From the NCBI RefSeq assembly GCF_937927635.1, contig NZ_CALBRW010000045.1:44635-108634 (forward strand): a DNA stretch of 64,000 nt. Reading direction: 5' to 3'. Below, piece by piece: positions 30,431 through 38,238 of the stretch; position 1 is the first letter of the stretch; each line of letters begins with the position of its first letter. The notes under the pieces were generated by a model that was not told the DNA's origin, did not search any database, and saw only the letters and a list, made by a program, of their open reading frames with translations. A program made the translations under genes and the position numbers. This DNA is from an uncultured Microbacterium sp. (lineage in GTDB: Bacteria; Actinomycetota; Actinomycetes; Actinomycetales; Microbacteriaceae).

Positions 30431-31137
30431 GAGTGCTCCTCCGCGCTGACGCCCAGCAGGCGCCTGGTCAGGTCGGCGTCGTCGAGGATCTCGGATGCCG
30501 AACCGGTGTGCACCACGCGGCCGTCGGCGATCACGATCGCCTGATCGGCCAGGCGGCGGACGACCTCGAGGTTCTGCTCGACGAGCAGTATCGGGACGGT
30601 TGTGGCGGCCTCGGCGAGCGCGTCCGCGACCTCGGTGACGATCTTGGGCGCGAGGCCCTTCGTGGGCTCGTCGACCAGCAGCAGCCGGTTGTCGTTGAGC
30701 AGGGCGCGGGCTACCGACACCATCTGCTGCTGACCGCCGGACAGGGTGCCCGCGCGCTGATCGCGCCTGGCGGCCAGATCCGGGAACAGCTGCGCCACGA
30801 ACTCGCGGCGCGGGTCGCGCTGCCGTTCGGCCAGCGCGAGGTTCTCGGCGACGGTGAGTCCCGCGAACACCTCGCGCTCCTCGGGCACGTAGCCCACCCC
30901 GCGCTGCACGATGCGGTGCGTGCGCAGCGCATCGATGCGCTCCCCGTCCAGCAGCACCTCGCCCCTGCGGGCGATGAGTCCGAGGATGCCGCGCAGCGTG
31001 GACGTCTTGCCGGCGCCGTTGCGCCCGAGGACCGCGGTGATGCCCGTCGCCGGCACATCGAAGCTCACGTCCTCCACGACCTGCTGGCCGGCGATCGACG
31101 CGCGCAGGTTCCGCACCTGCAGGATGGCGGCGCTCAT
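30427..31137 (-). CDS. Liv-type ABC transporter ATP-binding protein (LivF family)
   Basis: 236 residues. Walker A GRNGAGKTST near 38, signature LSGGQQQMVSVARALL near 137, Walker B LLLVDEPTKGLAP near 157 and H-loop LVEQNLEV near 190. The start at 31135-31137 overlaps the stop of the LivG-like gene by 4 bp; a longer in-frame reading lacks family similarity. Confidence 0.93.
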   Translation of the reverse strand: MSAAILQVRNLRASIAGQQVVEDVSFDVPATGITAVLGRNGAGKTSTLRGILGLIARRGEVLLDGERIDALRTHRIVQRGVGYVPEEREVFAGLTVAENLALAERQRDPRREFVAQLFPDLAARRDQRAGTLSGGQQQMVSVARALLNDNRLLLVDEPTKGLAPKIVTEVADALAEAATTVPILLVEQNLEVVRRLADQAIVIADGRVVHTGSASEILDDADLTRRLLGVSAEEHS

Positions 31138-31910
31138 GCTCCGGTCCCCAGGTAGGCGCTCTGCACGGTGACGTTCTCCATGATCCGCTGCGGAGTGTCC
31201 ACGGCGATGATGGTGCCGAAGTACATCACGGCCACCAGGTCGACCAGACCCATCAGCACCTCGATGTGGTGCTCGACCATCAGCACCGTGCATCCGGTCT
31301 CGGCGTGCAACCCGCGGATGCTGTCGACCAGTCCCGCCACGTCTCCCGACGCCACGCCCGCCATCGGCTCATCCAGCAGGACCAGGCGGGAGCGAGTGGC
31401 CAGCAGCACCGCGATCTCTAGCTTGCGCTTGTCGCCGTGGCTGATGTCGCCGGCTCTCGCGTCCATCCGGTGCCCCAGCCCCACCGAGTGCAGCAGTTCC
31501 TCGGCCCTGGCCGTCGCGGCATCCGATCGACGCGGGAAGCGCAGCAGTGAATAACTGCCGCCCTGGGTGGCCTGCACGGCCACCCGCACGTTCTCCCGCA
31601 CGCTCAGCTGCGGGAACAGACTGGAGGTCTGGAAGGTCCTGCCCAGACCCGCCCGCGCACGCTGCGGCACGCTGGTGCGGGTGATGTCCGCACCATCCAT
31701 CAGGATGCGGCCGGCCGTGGGCCGGACGACACCCGAGATGGTGTTGAACAGCGTGGTCTTGCCGGCGCCGTTGGGTCCGATCACGCTGACCAGGGCGCCG
31801 GGCTCGATGTTCAGGTCGACGTCCTTGAGGATCGTCGCCCCTCCGATGTCGAGCCCGAGTCCCTCGATCTGCAGCGATGCGCCGGTGGTGGACGGGTCTG
31901 GGGTGTTCAC
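31134..31910 (-). CDS. Liv-type ABC transporter ATP-binding protein (LivG family)
   Basis: 258 residues. Walker A GPNGAGKTTLFN near 44, the LivG-specific RTFQTSSLFPQLSVRENV near 90, Walker B LVLLDEPMAGV near 178 and H-loop MVEHHIEVLMG. The signature helix reads ISHGDKRKLEIA, not the usual LSYGxQRxLEIA; related ATPases of urea and aromatic-acid importers show this form. The start is 7 bp after the binding-protein stop. With LivF, LivH and LivM it makes a complete importer. Confidence 0.92.
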   Translation of the reverse strand: MNTPDPSTTGASLQIEGLGLDIGGATILKDVDLNIEPGALVSVIGPNGAGKTTLFNTISGVVRPTAGRILMDGADITRTSVPQRARAGLGRTFQTSSLFPQLSVRENVRVAVQATQGGSYSLLRFPRRSDAATARAEELLHSVGLGHRMDARAGDISHGDKRKLEIAVLLATRSRLVLLDEPMAGVASGDVAGLVDSIRGLHAETGCTVLMVEHHIEVLMGLVDLVAVMYFGTIIAVDTPQRIMENVTVQSAYLGTGA

Positions 31911-31917
31911 TGCCGCG

Positions 31918-33111
31918 TCACTCCGCGGGTGCCACGTCGGCGCCGGGCACGGTCGCGACGAGCTCGGGGGTGAATGTACCGCCGGACGCGGTGAGCTTGG
32001 CCTGGTACATGTCCTGGATCAGCGCGTGGTCCTTGGCGCGGACGATGTTCTTGCCCTTCGGGCCCTCGAACTCGAAGCCCTCCAGCGCCTTGACCATCGC
32101 GTTCACGTCGCCCTTGCCCTCCTTGATCGCGTGCACGAGCATGATCGCCGCGTTGAAGCCGTCGGGGCTGAACAGGTCGGGCTCGGAGCCCTTCTTCTCC
32201 AGCGCGTCGACCATGGCCGTGTTGACCTTGTTGTCGGGGGCCCCGGCGAAGTAGTGGTTCAGGAAGTTGATCTTCTGCGATGCCTCTCCGTAGGCGCCGA
32301 AGGTGGCGCTGTCGCCGAGTCCGGTCACGACGGGGATGGCGTCCAGCACGCCCTGCTGGCTCATCGCCTGCCACATGGCGCCGGAGGTGGCACCGGCCCA
32401 GGCGACGAACACCAGGTCGGGCTTGGAGGCCAGCACCTGCTGGGCGAAGGGGGTGAACTCGGTCACGTCCTCAGCCACGAGCACCGGCTCGACCGTCGCG
32501 CCCTTCGCGCCGAGGATGGCCTGGACGGCCGCGACGTTGCCCTGGCCGAAGGCGTTGTTCTGCGCGAACACGGCGATCTTCTTGCCGCTGATGTCCTTCA
32601 GGAACGTACCTGCGGTCGCGACGTCCTGTGCGGACTGACGGCCGGAGCGGAAGGTGTACTCGTTGATGCCCGTGATGGCGTCTGCTGCGGCGGGCCCGGA
32701 GATGAACAGCACCTTGTTCTGCGCGGCCTGCTCGGCCATCGCCAGCGCCACGCCGGACGAGGCGCTGCCCATCAGGATGTTCACGCCGTCGCCGATCAGC
32801 TCCTTGGCCGCGGTCACGGCGGTGTCGGGATCGCCGGCGTCGTCGCGCTTGTCGATGACGATCTTGGTCCCGTCGACTTCTCCTGTGCCGTCCGTGGCGT
32901 AGTCGAGGCCGACGGCGAACGCGTCGAGGTACTGCTTGCCGTAGCCGGCGAGCGGCCCCGTCTCGCTGGTGACGACGCCGACGTGGACCTCTGCGGGTCC
33001 CTTGTCGCCGCCGTCGCCGGGTGCCGCACCCGGCGACGGCGCGCATGCCGTCATGACGAGGGCTGCGGTGACGAGCACCGAGCCGAGGAGCAACTTCTTC
33101 GTAACCCGCAT
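31918..33111 (-). CDS. Liv-type ABC transporter substrate-binding lipoprotein
   Basis: 397 residues. A lipoprotein signal peptide (MRVTKKLLLGS, hydrophobic core) ends in the lipobox TAC with Cys23. The mature protein is a type I periplasmic-binding fold of the Leu/Ile/Val-amide-urea class: VGVVTSETGPLAGYGKQYLDAF near 48, MGSASSGVALAMAEQA near 118 and FAQNNAFGQGNVAAVQAIL near 190. It delivers the unknown ligand to the LivHM-like permease. The ATG at 33109-33111 follows GAAAGG; an upstream TTG would only add five residues. The gene opens the nine-gene operon that ends at 24587. Confidence 0.92.
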   Translation of the reverse strand: MRVTKKLLLGSVLVTAALVMTACAPSPGAAPGDGGDKGPAEVHVGVVTSETGPLAGYGKQYLDAFAVGLDYATDGTGEVDGTKIVIDKRDDAGDPDTAVTAAKELIGDGVNILMGSASSGVALAMAEQAAQNKVLFISGPAAADAITGINEYTFRSGRQSAQDVATAGTFLKDISGKKIAVFAQNNAFGQGNVAAVQAILGAKGATVEPVLVAEDVTEFTPFAQQVLASKPDLVFVAWAGATSGAMWQAMSQQGVLDAIPVVTGLGDSATFGAYGEASQKINFLNHYFAGAPDNKVNTAMVDALEKKGSEPDLFSPDGFNAAIMLVHAIKEGKGDVNAMVKALEGFEFEGPKGKNIVRAKDHALIQDMYQAKLTASGGTFTPELVATVPGADVAPAE

Positions 33112-33169
33112 CTGGATGCCTTTCAACGGTGGAAGGTCGGGAACATGAAACCCGATTCAGGTATTCAGA

Positions 33170-33198
33170 ATGCTAGAGCGCGGAATCCGCTTCGTCAA
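33170..33198 (-). promoter_or_regulatory. Promoter of the transporter/hydroxybutyrate operon
   Basis: On the minus strand TTGACG (33193-33198) and TAGCAT (33170-33175) are 17 bp apart, close to the sigma-70-type consensus. Immediately downstream lies ATTCTGAAT with a second CTGAAT, and further on TGAATCGGGTTTCA, repeats that could be an operator at the transcription start, for example for the TetR protein of the operon. Confidence 0.6.
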
Positions 33199-33223
33199 TC
33201 CCGCCGCAGCCGCGCATTCGATA

Positions 33224-33253
33224 CATACCAACTGATATATACTCGTTGGTATG
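33224..33253. promoter_or_regulatory. Palindromic operator and leaderless promoter of the marR-MFS operon
   Basis: CATACCAAC (33224-33232) and GTTGGTATG (33245-33253) are perfect 9-bp inverted arms 12 bp apart. Between them is the -10 box TATACT (33238-33243), and the last three bases of the palindrome are the ATG of the marR gene. Binding of the MarR dimer would cover the -10 and the start site of a leaderless mRNA. Confidence 0.75.
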
Positions 33254-33691
33254 CAAAACGCGGATGTGATCCCCTCGATCGTGATGTCCGCCCACGCTCT
33301 CGCGCGGTTCGCCGCGCAGGATGCCGGCAACGAGGCGCCGTCCGCGCAGTGGCGCGCCCTGGGCATCCTGGAGCGACAGGGCGGGATGCGGCTGGGCGCA
33401 CTGGCACTGGCCGCCCGCACCACGCAGCCGGGCATGACGCGTCTGGTCGGCGCGCTGGAGCAGTCGGGGCTGGTCTCGCGCTCCACGGATCCGGCCGACA
33501 CCCGCGCGACGCTCGTCGACGCGACGGACGAGGGCCTCGCCCATCTGCGGGCCTGGCGCGCCGAGATGCGCGACACGCTCGCACCGCGTTTCACTGACCT
33601 CGACGAGGACGAGTGGGCCGTGCTGCGGCGCGCCGCCGGCATCCTCGCCGCACACGCACAGGAACCCACCACGACAGGAGAACCCGCATGA
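33251..33691 (+). CDS. MarR family transcriptional regulator
   Basis: 146 residues. The winged-helix core is at about 30-100: WRALGILERQGGMRLGALALAARTTQPGMTRLVGALEQSGLVSR, then the wing DPADTRATLVDATDEG. The ATG lies inside the operator palindrome with no Shine-Dalgarno, 7 nt past TATACT, so the mRNA is leaderless and the gene autoregulated. Its stop overlaps the following MFS gene (ATGA), which it presumably represses until a toxic ligand binds. Confidence 0.92.
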   Translation: MQNADVIPSIVMSAHALARFAAQDAGNEAPSAQWRALGILERQGGMRLGALALAARTTQPGMTRLVGALEQSGLVSRSTDPADTRATLVDATDEGLAHLRAWRAEMRDTLAPRFTDLDEDEWAVLRRAAGILAAHAQEPTTTGEPA

Positions 33692-34914
33692 GCGGAACAC
33701 CACAGGGATCGGTCTGGAAGCAGCCCGCACAGGTCTGGGCGGTCGCATTCGCCTGCGTCGTCGCCTTCATGGGCATCGGCCTGGTCGACCCGATCCTCCC
33801 CGCCATCGCGGAGTCGCTGCAGGCCACCCCCGTGCAGACCGAGCTGCTGTTCACCAGCTATCTTCTCGTGACAGGGCTGGCGATGCTGGTGACCAGCTGG
33901 GTCTCCAGCCGCATCGGTGCCAAGGCCACCCTGCTGGCCGGCCTCGGCCTGATCGTCGTGTTCGCGCTGCTGTGCGCGATGAGCGGCAGCGTCGACGGTG
34001 TCATCGGCTTCCGCGCCGGTTGGGGCCTGGGCAACGCGCTGTTCATCTCCACGGCGCTGGCCACCATCGTGGGCGCCGCCACCGGCGGCAGCGGTGCGGC
34101 CATCGTGCTGTACGAGGCAGCCCTCGGCCTGGGCATCGCGGTCGGCCCGCTGCTGGGCGGGTTCCTCGGCGAGATGAGCTGGCGCGGCCCGTTCTTCGGC
34201 GTCGTGGTGCTGATGGCCATCGGCTTCATCGCCGTGCTGGCGCTGGTGCGAGGCGACGGCGAGAAGCGCGAGCCGATGCCGTTCTCCGCCCCGTTCCGCG
34301 CCCTGGGCCGCCCGGCGCTGGCGATCCTGGCCGTGGCGGCGCTGTTCTACAACATCGGCTTCTTCGTGCTGCTGGCGTTCTCGCCGTTCCCGCTGGGCTT
34401 CGGCGCCATGGGCATCGGCTTCACGTTCTTCGGCTGGGGCGTGGCTCTCGCCATCACCAGCGTGTGGGTCGCCCCGGCGCTCATGCGCCGGATCTCCCGC
34501 ACCACCGTCATGCTCATCGTCCTCCCGCTGCTGGCCGTCGACCTCGTCGTCGCCGGGCTGGTCGTGGCGAGCGCCATGTCGCTGGTGATCTGCATCATCG
34601 TCGGCGGCCTGCTGCTGGGCGTGATGAACACCGTGCTGACCGAGGCCGTGATGGAGTCCACAGACCTGCCCCGCGCCGTCGCCTCGTCGGCGTACTCCGC
34701 CGTGCGCTTCGTCGGAGGGGCCATGGCGCCGCCGGTGGCGGCCGCACTCGCGCACGCCTACGGCGACACCGTTCCGTACCTGTTCGCCGCGGCATCCGTG
34801 CTGGTCGCGACGGTCACCATCCTGCTGGGCCGCCGGGCGCTGGCGCACATCGACGACGCGGGCGAGCCCGAGGTCGACGACGCCGCCGCTATCCTCGTGG
34901 GTGACGCCGCCTGA
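33688..34914 (+). CDS. MFS efflux transporter
   Basis: 408 residues, 12 predicted helices. The first helix carries GIGLVDPILPAIAESL, typical of the drug:H+ antiporter DHA1 group, and the loop after helix 2 reads SRIGAKATLLAG. GACAGGAG precedes the ATG. Coupled to marR at the ATGA overlap, it is most likely an exporter of a small toxic compound. The substrate is unknown. Confidence 0.9.
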   Translation: MSGTPQGSVWKQPAQVWAVAFACVVAFMGIGLVDPILPAIAESLQATPVQTELLFTSYLLVTGLAMLVTSWVSSRIGAKATLLAGLGLIVVFALLCAMSGSVDGVIGFRAGWGLGNALFISTALATIVGAATGGSGAAIVLYEAALGLGIAVGPLLGGFLGEMSWRGPFFGVVVLMAIGFIAVLALVRGDGEKREPMPFSAPFRALGRPALAILAVAALFYNIGFFVLLAFSPFPLGFGAMGIGFTFFGWGVALAITSVWVAPALMRRISRTTVMLIVLPLLAVDLVVAGLVVASAMSLVICIIVGGLLLGVMNTVLTEAVMESTDLPRAVASSAYSAVRFVGGAMAPPVAAALAHAYGDTVPYLFAAASVLVATVTILLGRRALAHIDDAGEPEVDDAAAILVGDAA

Positions 34915-34940
34915 GCGGCACCCGAGTCGAGGAGTCGAAG

Positions 34941-35423
34941 ATGACCACAGCCGAGGAGCTGCCCGCGCGCAGCCGCATCGTCCAGGAGCACCTGGCGGCA
35001 GCCGGGATCGACAGCATCATCCGGGTGCTGCCCGATTCCGCCCGGACGGCGGCGCTGGCGGCATCCGCCATCGGCTGCGAGGTGGGCGCCATCGCCAACA
35101 GCCTGGTGCTGACGGCCGACGGCGAGCCGATCCTCGTGATGACCAGCGGCGCGCACCGTGTCGACCTCACGGCGCTCGCGCAGAGCGTCGGAGCGGATGC
35201 CGTGGCCATGGCCTCACCGGCCGTCGTCCGGGAGGCGACCGGACAGGCGATCGGCGGAGTGGCGCCCGTGGGGCACCCCGCTCCCCTGCGCACGTACCTG
35301 GATGAGGCGCTGCGTGATTACGACGAGGTCTGGACGGCCGGGGGCACGCCGCACACGGTCATGCCGCTGACGTTCGCTCAGCTGTCCTCGCTGACCGGTG
35401 GAGAGGTCATCCGCGTCGCGTGA
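34941..35423 (+). CDS. YbaK/ProX-type aminoacyl-tRNA deacylase-like protein
   Basis: 160 residues covering one YbaK domain. Family landmarks: AASAIGCEVGAIANSLVL near 40-57, VLIxTSGAHRVD-like VMTSGAHRVDL near 65, TGQAIGGVAPVGHP near 103 and WTAGGTPHTVMPLTFAQL near 131. Most editing enzymes of this family have a lysine where this protein has Asn53 (IANSLV), so hydrolysis of mischarged tRNA is uncertain. It follows the MFS gene by 26 bp and may be read through from it. Confidence 0.87.
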   Translation: MTTAEELPARSRIVQEHLAAAGIDSIIRVLPDSARTAALAASAIGCEVGAIANSLVLTADGEPILVMTSGAHRVDLTALAQSVGADAVAMASPAVVREATGQAIGGVAPVGHPAPLRTYLDEALRDYDEVWTAGGTPHTVMPLTFAQLSSLTGGEVIRVA

Positions 35424-35426
35424 GCG

Positions 35427-35915
35427 CTACTCGACCATGAGGTCGTCGACCTCGAGGTCCTCGTCCAGCAGGCAGTAGATGATCAGGTCGGGGTACTCCT
35501 CCGGAGCGATGTACAGCAGCGTCATGCCGCCGTCTCCGAACACCACCACGCCGTCCAGCGCGATGTCCTCGGCCAGCGCACGGCGGGCCTGCTCGAGGTC
35601 CACGTCGTCGTCGTCCTCGGCGGCGGCCTCCACGAGTTCGTCGACGACCTCGCGTTCACGCGCGTCGAGGATCTCCCCACTCAGGCGCGACAGCGCGTGC
35701 TGGACGGTCGCGCGCATGGTGTCGAGGTCCGGCAGGTCCTCGCGCTCGACGTAGTCGTCCTCATCGTCGTCGCTCTCGTCGTCATCGTCGTCATCGTCGC
35801 GCCCGAACTCCTCGTCGAACTCGTACTCCACGGTGACGCGGCGGCCACCGGGCAGTTCGACGTCGGCGTTCAGCGCACCGTCCTCGTCGGTGTCGACATC
35901 CTCGAGCTCGATCAT
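35427..35915 (-). CDS. Acidic protein of unknown function
   Basis: 162 residues with net charge strongly negative. A run of Asp/Glu/Ser covers about 39-55 (DDDDDDDESDDDEDD), between an N-terminal beta-like segment (ELPGGRRVTVEYEFDEEF) and a helical middle. The C-terminal part (VVVFGDGGMTLLYIAPEEYPDLIIYCLLDEDLEV) looks like an ordered domain. AAAAGGAGG precedes the ATG. Soluble; no function proposed. It converges with the YbaK-like gene, 3 bp apart, leaving no room for a terminator. Confidence 0.8.
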   Translation of the reverse strand: MIELEDVDTDEDGALNADVELPGGRRVTVEYEFDEEFGRDDDDDDDESDDDEDDYVEREDLPDLDTMRATVQHALSRLSGEILDAREREVVDELVEAAAEDDDDVDLEQARRALAEDIALDGVVVFGDGGMTLLYIAPEEYPDLIIYCLLDEDLEVDDLMVE

Positions 35916-35974
35916 GACAACCTCCTTTTCGCCATGATGTCACCGCGTCGCGGCAGGCGGAAGAGTTCCGCCCG

Positions 35975-35980
35975 TAATCT
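35975..35980 (+). promoter_or_regulatory. -10 box of leaderless LOG-family gene
   Basis: TAATCT, 6 nt before the ATG at 35987. Confidence 0.5.
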
Positions 35981-35986
35981 CGAGGC

Positions 35987-37078
35987 ATGAGGCGTACACG
36001 CGGCCGGGTCATCAACGTCGACTCCCTGCAGGACTTCGACCATCGGCTCTCCTCGGGTGCGCGATCGCTGTCGGGCTGGCGGCTGCGATCCCTGGATCTG
36101 AGCGACCGGGGTCGCGCGCTGCGGTCGGTGGAGGTGGCCGGCGCGCTGTTCCTGGGGTGCACGCTGCAGGACGACGACGAGGTCTCCGTGCGCGCGCGGG
36201 GCGCGGTGGTCTTCCCCACCGTGCCGGACTCCCCCGTGGACACCTACCGCGCGATGCTGTACACGCCCGACGAGCTGTACGACGCAGCCGACTACGCGCA
36301 GAGCTTCGACGCCCGGGTCTACGCCTGGTCGCAGCGCGCGGGCGCCGACGGCGACGGGGCGCTGGCGGAGTCCCTGCACGATCACAGCATCGCGCTGGCG
36401 CTGGAGCGGTGGGTCCACGGCAGGCGGCTGGTGGGGGTGATGGGCGGACACGATGCGGTGCGCGGCGACGTCGGGTACGCCGACGGCGCCCGGCTGGGGC
36501 GGATGCTCGCGCAGAGCCACACCGTCGCCACCGGCGGCGGCCCGGGCGCGATGGAGGCGGTGAACCTCGGCGGCTATCTGGCGCACGAGAGTCCGGATGC
36601 CGTGGACGAGGCGCTTCGCGCGCTGGCCGGGGCGCCGGCCTTCCGGCCCAGCATCGACGCCTGGGCGAAGGCGGCGTTCGCCGTGCGCGAGCTGTTCCCG
36701 CATGGTGCGGACTCGCTCGGCATCCCCACCTGGCACTACGGCCACGAGCCGCCCAACGCGTTCGCGAGCGCGATCGCGAAGTACTTCCGCAACGCGCAGC
36801 GCGAGGCGATCCTGCTGGAGATCTGCCAGGCGGGCATCGTGTTCCTGCCCGGCGCCGGCGGCACCGTGCAGGAGATCTTCCAGGACGCCTGCGAGAACTA
36901 CTACGCCGACGAGTCCTCCACCGCGCCGATGGTGCTGGTGGGCAAGGAGTACTGGACGCGGACGTACCCGGCCTGGCCGCTGCTGAAGGCGCTCGCCCGC
37001 GGCCGTGCCATGCAGCCGCACGTGCACCTGGTCGACGCCGTGGATGATGCCGCCGCACTCATGGCGCAGGGCGTCTGA
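35987..37078 (+). CDS. LOG family Rossmann-fold nucleotide-binding protein
   Basis: 363 residues. The LOG/TIGR00730-like domain covers about 140-350: VGVMGGHDAVRGDVGYADGARLGRML, then TGGGPGAMEAVNLGG near 187 and FLPGAGGTVQEIFQDACENYY near 288. LOG enzymes hydrolyse nucleotide monophosphates and in many cases make free cytokinins; the catalytic motif is usually PGGxGTxxE and reads PGAGGTVQE here, keeping the glutamate. The N-terminal 140 residues are an extra domain of the longer LOG type. The ATG follows TAATCT at leaderless spacing. Confidence 0.85.
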   Translation: MRRTRGRVINVDSLQDFDHRLSSGARSLSGWRLRSLDLSDRGRALRSVEVAGALFLGCTLQDDDEVSVRARGAVVFPTVPDSPVDTYRAMLYTPDELYDAADYAQSFDARVYAWSQRAGADGDGALAESLHDHSIALALERWVHGRRLVGVMGGHDAVRGDVGYADGARLGRMLAQSHTVATGGGPGAMEAVNLGGYLAHESPDAVDEALRALAGAPAFRPSIDAWAKAAFAVRELFPHGADSLGIPTWHYGHEPPNAFASAIAKYFRNAQREAILLEICQAGIVFLPGAGGTVQEIFQDACENYYADESSTAPMVLVGKEYWTRTYPAWPLLKALARGRAMQPHVHLVDAVDDAAALMAQGV

Positions 37079-37111
37079 CCCGACGAGCAGAAGGACCCGG
37101 ACGAGCAGAAA

Positions 37112-37143
37112 GGCCCCGGATACTGGCGAGAGTATCCGGAGCC
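37112..37143. terminator. Bidirectional terminator between LOG gene and tRNA-Lys
   Basis: CCGGATACT and AGTATCCGG form a 9-bp stem with a 6-nt loop, extended by GGC/GCC. It lies 34 bp after the LOG stop and 6 bp past the tRNA 3' end on the other strand. Confidence 0.75.
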
Positions 37144-37149
37144 TGTCCG

Positions 37150-37222
37150 TGCGCCCCCAGGGACTTGAACCCTGAACCCATTGATTAAGAGTCAATTGCT
37201 CTGCCGATTGAGCTAGAGGCGC
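37150..37222 (-). tRNA. tRNA-Lys (anticodon CUU)
   Basis: 73 nt, folding as a normal cloverleaf. The 7-bp acceptor stem GCGCCTC/GGGGCGC includes G-U pairs and is followed by discriminator A. The anticodon loop is CTCTTAA with anticodon CTT, reading AAG. The T-arm contains GGTTCAAGTCC. CCA is not encoded. Confidence 0.96.
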
Positions 37223-37385
37223 GTGGCCCGGGAAGCATCCCCGGCCGAGGAATTACATTACCAGCGGCGCCGGGCCGCACCAAATCGTTCTCGGATCCCG
37301 GGCGCGTTGTCAGGGATCCTGTCCGACCCGCGGCATCGTTCTGAGACCGATATACGACCAGCCGTAACGGACGAGCACCCCGGAC

Positions 37386-37391
37386 TATCCT
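37386..37391 (+). promoter_or_regulatory. -10 box of leaderless hisN-like gene
   Basis: TATCCT, 6 nt before the GTG at 37398. Upstream (37223-37380) no gene is visible; GGATCCC/GGGATCC inverted arms occur at 37293 and 37313. Confidence 0.45.
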
Positions 37392-37397
37392 GTTCAG

Positions 37398-38207
37398 GTG
37401 ACCGCTCCCCTCACCGCCACTGACTTCAGCGCCGACCTCGCGCTGGCGCTGCGTCTGGCCGATGCGGCCGATGCGCAGTCCCTCCCGCGCTTCGACGCGG
37501 CCGACCTGCAGGTGTCCCTCAAGGCCGACCATTCGCACGTCACGGATGCCGATCTCGCCACCGAGCGGGCCATCCGGGAGATCCTGCACGCGGAGCGCCC
37601 CGGCGACGGCATCCTCGGCGAGGAGTACGGCACCGAGGGCGACACGAGCCGGCAGTGGATCATCGATCCCATCGACGGCACCGCCAACTTCCTGCGCGGC
37701 GTGCCGCTCTGGGGCACCATGATCGCCCTCGCCGTCGACGGCGACCCGCAGGTGGGCGTGGTGAGCATGCCCGCTCTCGGGCGCCGCTGGTGGGCATCCG
37801 CCGGCAACGGCTCCTGGACCGCCACGAGCGGCGAGCCCCGCCGGATCTCCGTGTCGGGCGTCGACTCCCTCGACGACGCCAGCGTGAGCTTCCAGAGCAT
37901 CTCCCAGTGGGCGGATGCCGGGAAGCTGCCGGAGCTCATGGCCCTGACCGACCGGGTCTGGCGCGACCGCGCGTACGGCGACATCTTCAGCTACATGCTG
38001 CTGGCCGAGGGGCGACTCGACATGGTCGCCGAGTTCGACGTCAAGGAGTACGACATCGCGGCGGCTGTCCCCATCGTCCGCGAGGCCGGCGGACGGATGA
38101 CCTCGTTCGACGGCGAGGACACCCTGTCCGCGTTGTCGGCACTGGCCAGCAACGGCATCCTGCACGCCTCGTTCCTGTCCCTGTTCCGCGACGTGCAGCG
38201 CTCCTGA
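37398..38207 (+). CDS. hisN: Inositol monophosphatase family, probable histidinol-phosphatase
   Basis: 269 residues. Metal-binding motifs of the IMPase family are intact: ILGEEYG near 74, IDPIDGTANFLRG near 92 and EYDIAAAVPIVREAGG near 215. The short length and DPIDGT/NFLRGVPLWGT context match actinobacterial HisN enzymes, which hydrolyse L-histidinol phosphate. An inositol-1-phosphatase role is the alternative. The GTG start is taken from the leaderless spacing to TATCCT. A lipoprotein gene follows 31 bp later. Confidence 0.87.
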   Translation: MTAPLTATDFSADLALALRLADAADAQSLPRFDAADLQVSLKADHSHVTDADLATERAIREILHAERPGDGILGEEYGTEGDTSRQWIIDPIDGTANFLRGVPLWGTMIALAVDGDPQVGVVSMPALGRRWWASAGNGSWTATSGEPRRISVSGVDSLDDASVSFQSISQWADAGKLPELMALTDRVWRDRAYGDIFSYMLLAEGRLDMVAEFDVKEYDIAAAVPIVREAGGRMTSFDGEDTLSALSALASNGILHASFLSLFRDVQRS

Positions 38208-38238
38208 GCGCTGCACGCACCCCTCCCCCACGGATCAC

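Noticed and set aside
37150..37222. tRNA-Lys as an integration (att) site
   Set aside because: No integrase gene, no direct repeat of the tRNA 3' end and no base-composition change nearby.
37293..37319. GGATCCC/GGGATCC inverted repeat upstream of hisN
   Set aside because: The 7-bp arms with a 13-bp spacer have no visible link to a promoter of known type; it may be chance in GC-rich DNA.
37372..37384. GAGCACCCCGGAC resembling a half-unit of repeats A/B
   Set aside because: Single short match without the palindromic partner; not a copy of the element.
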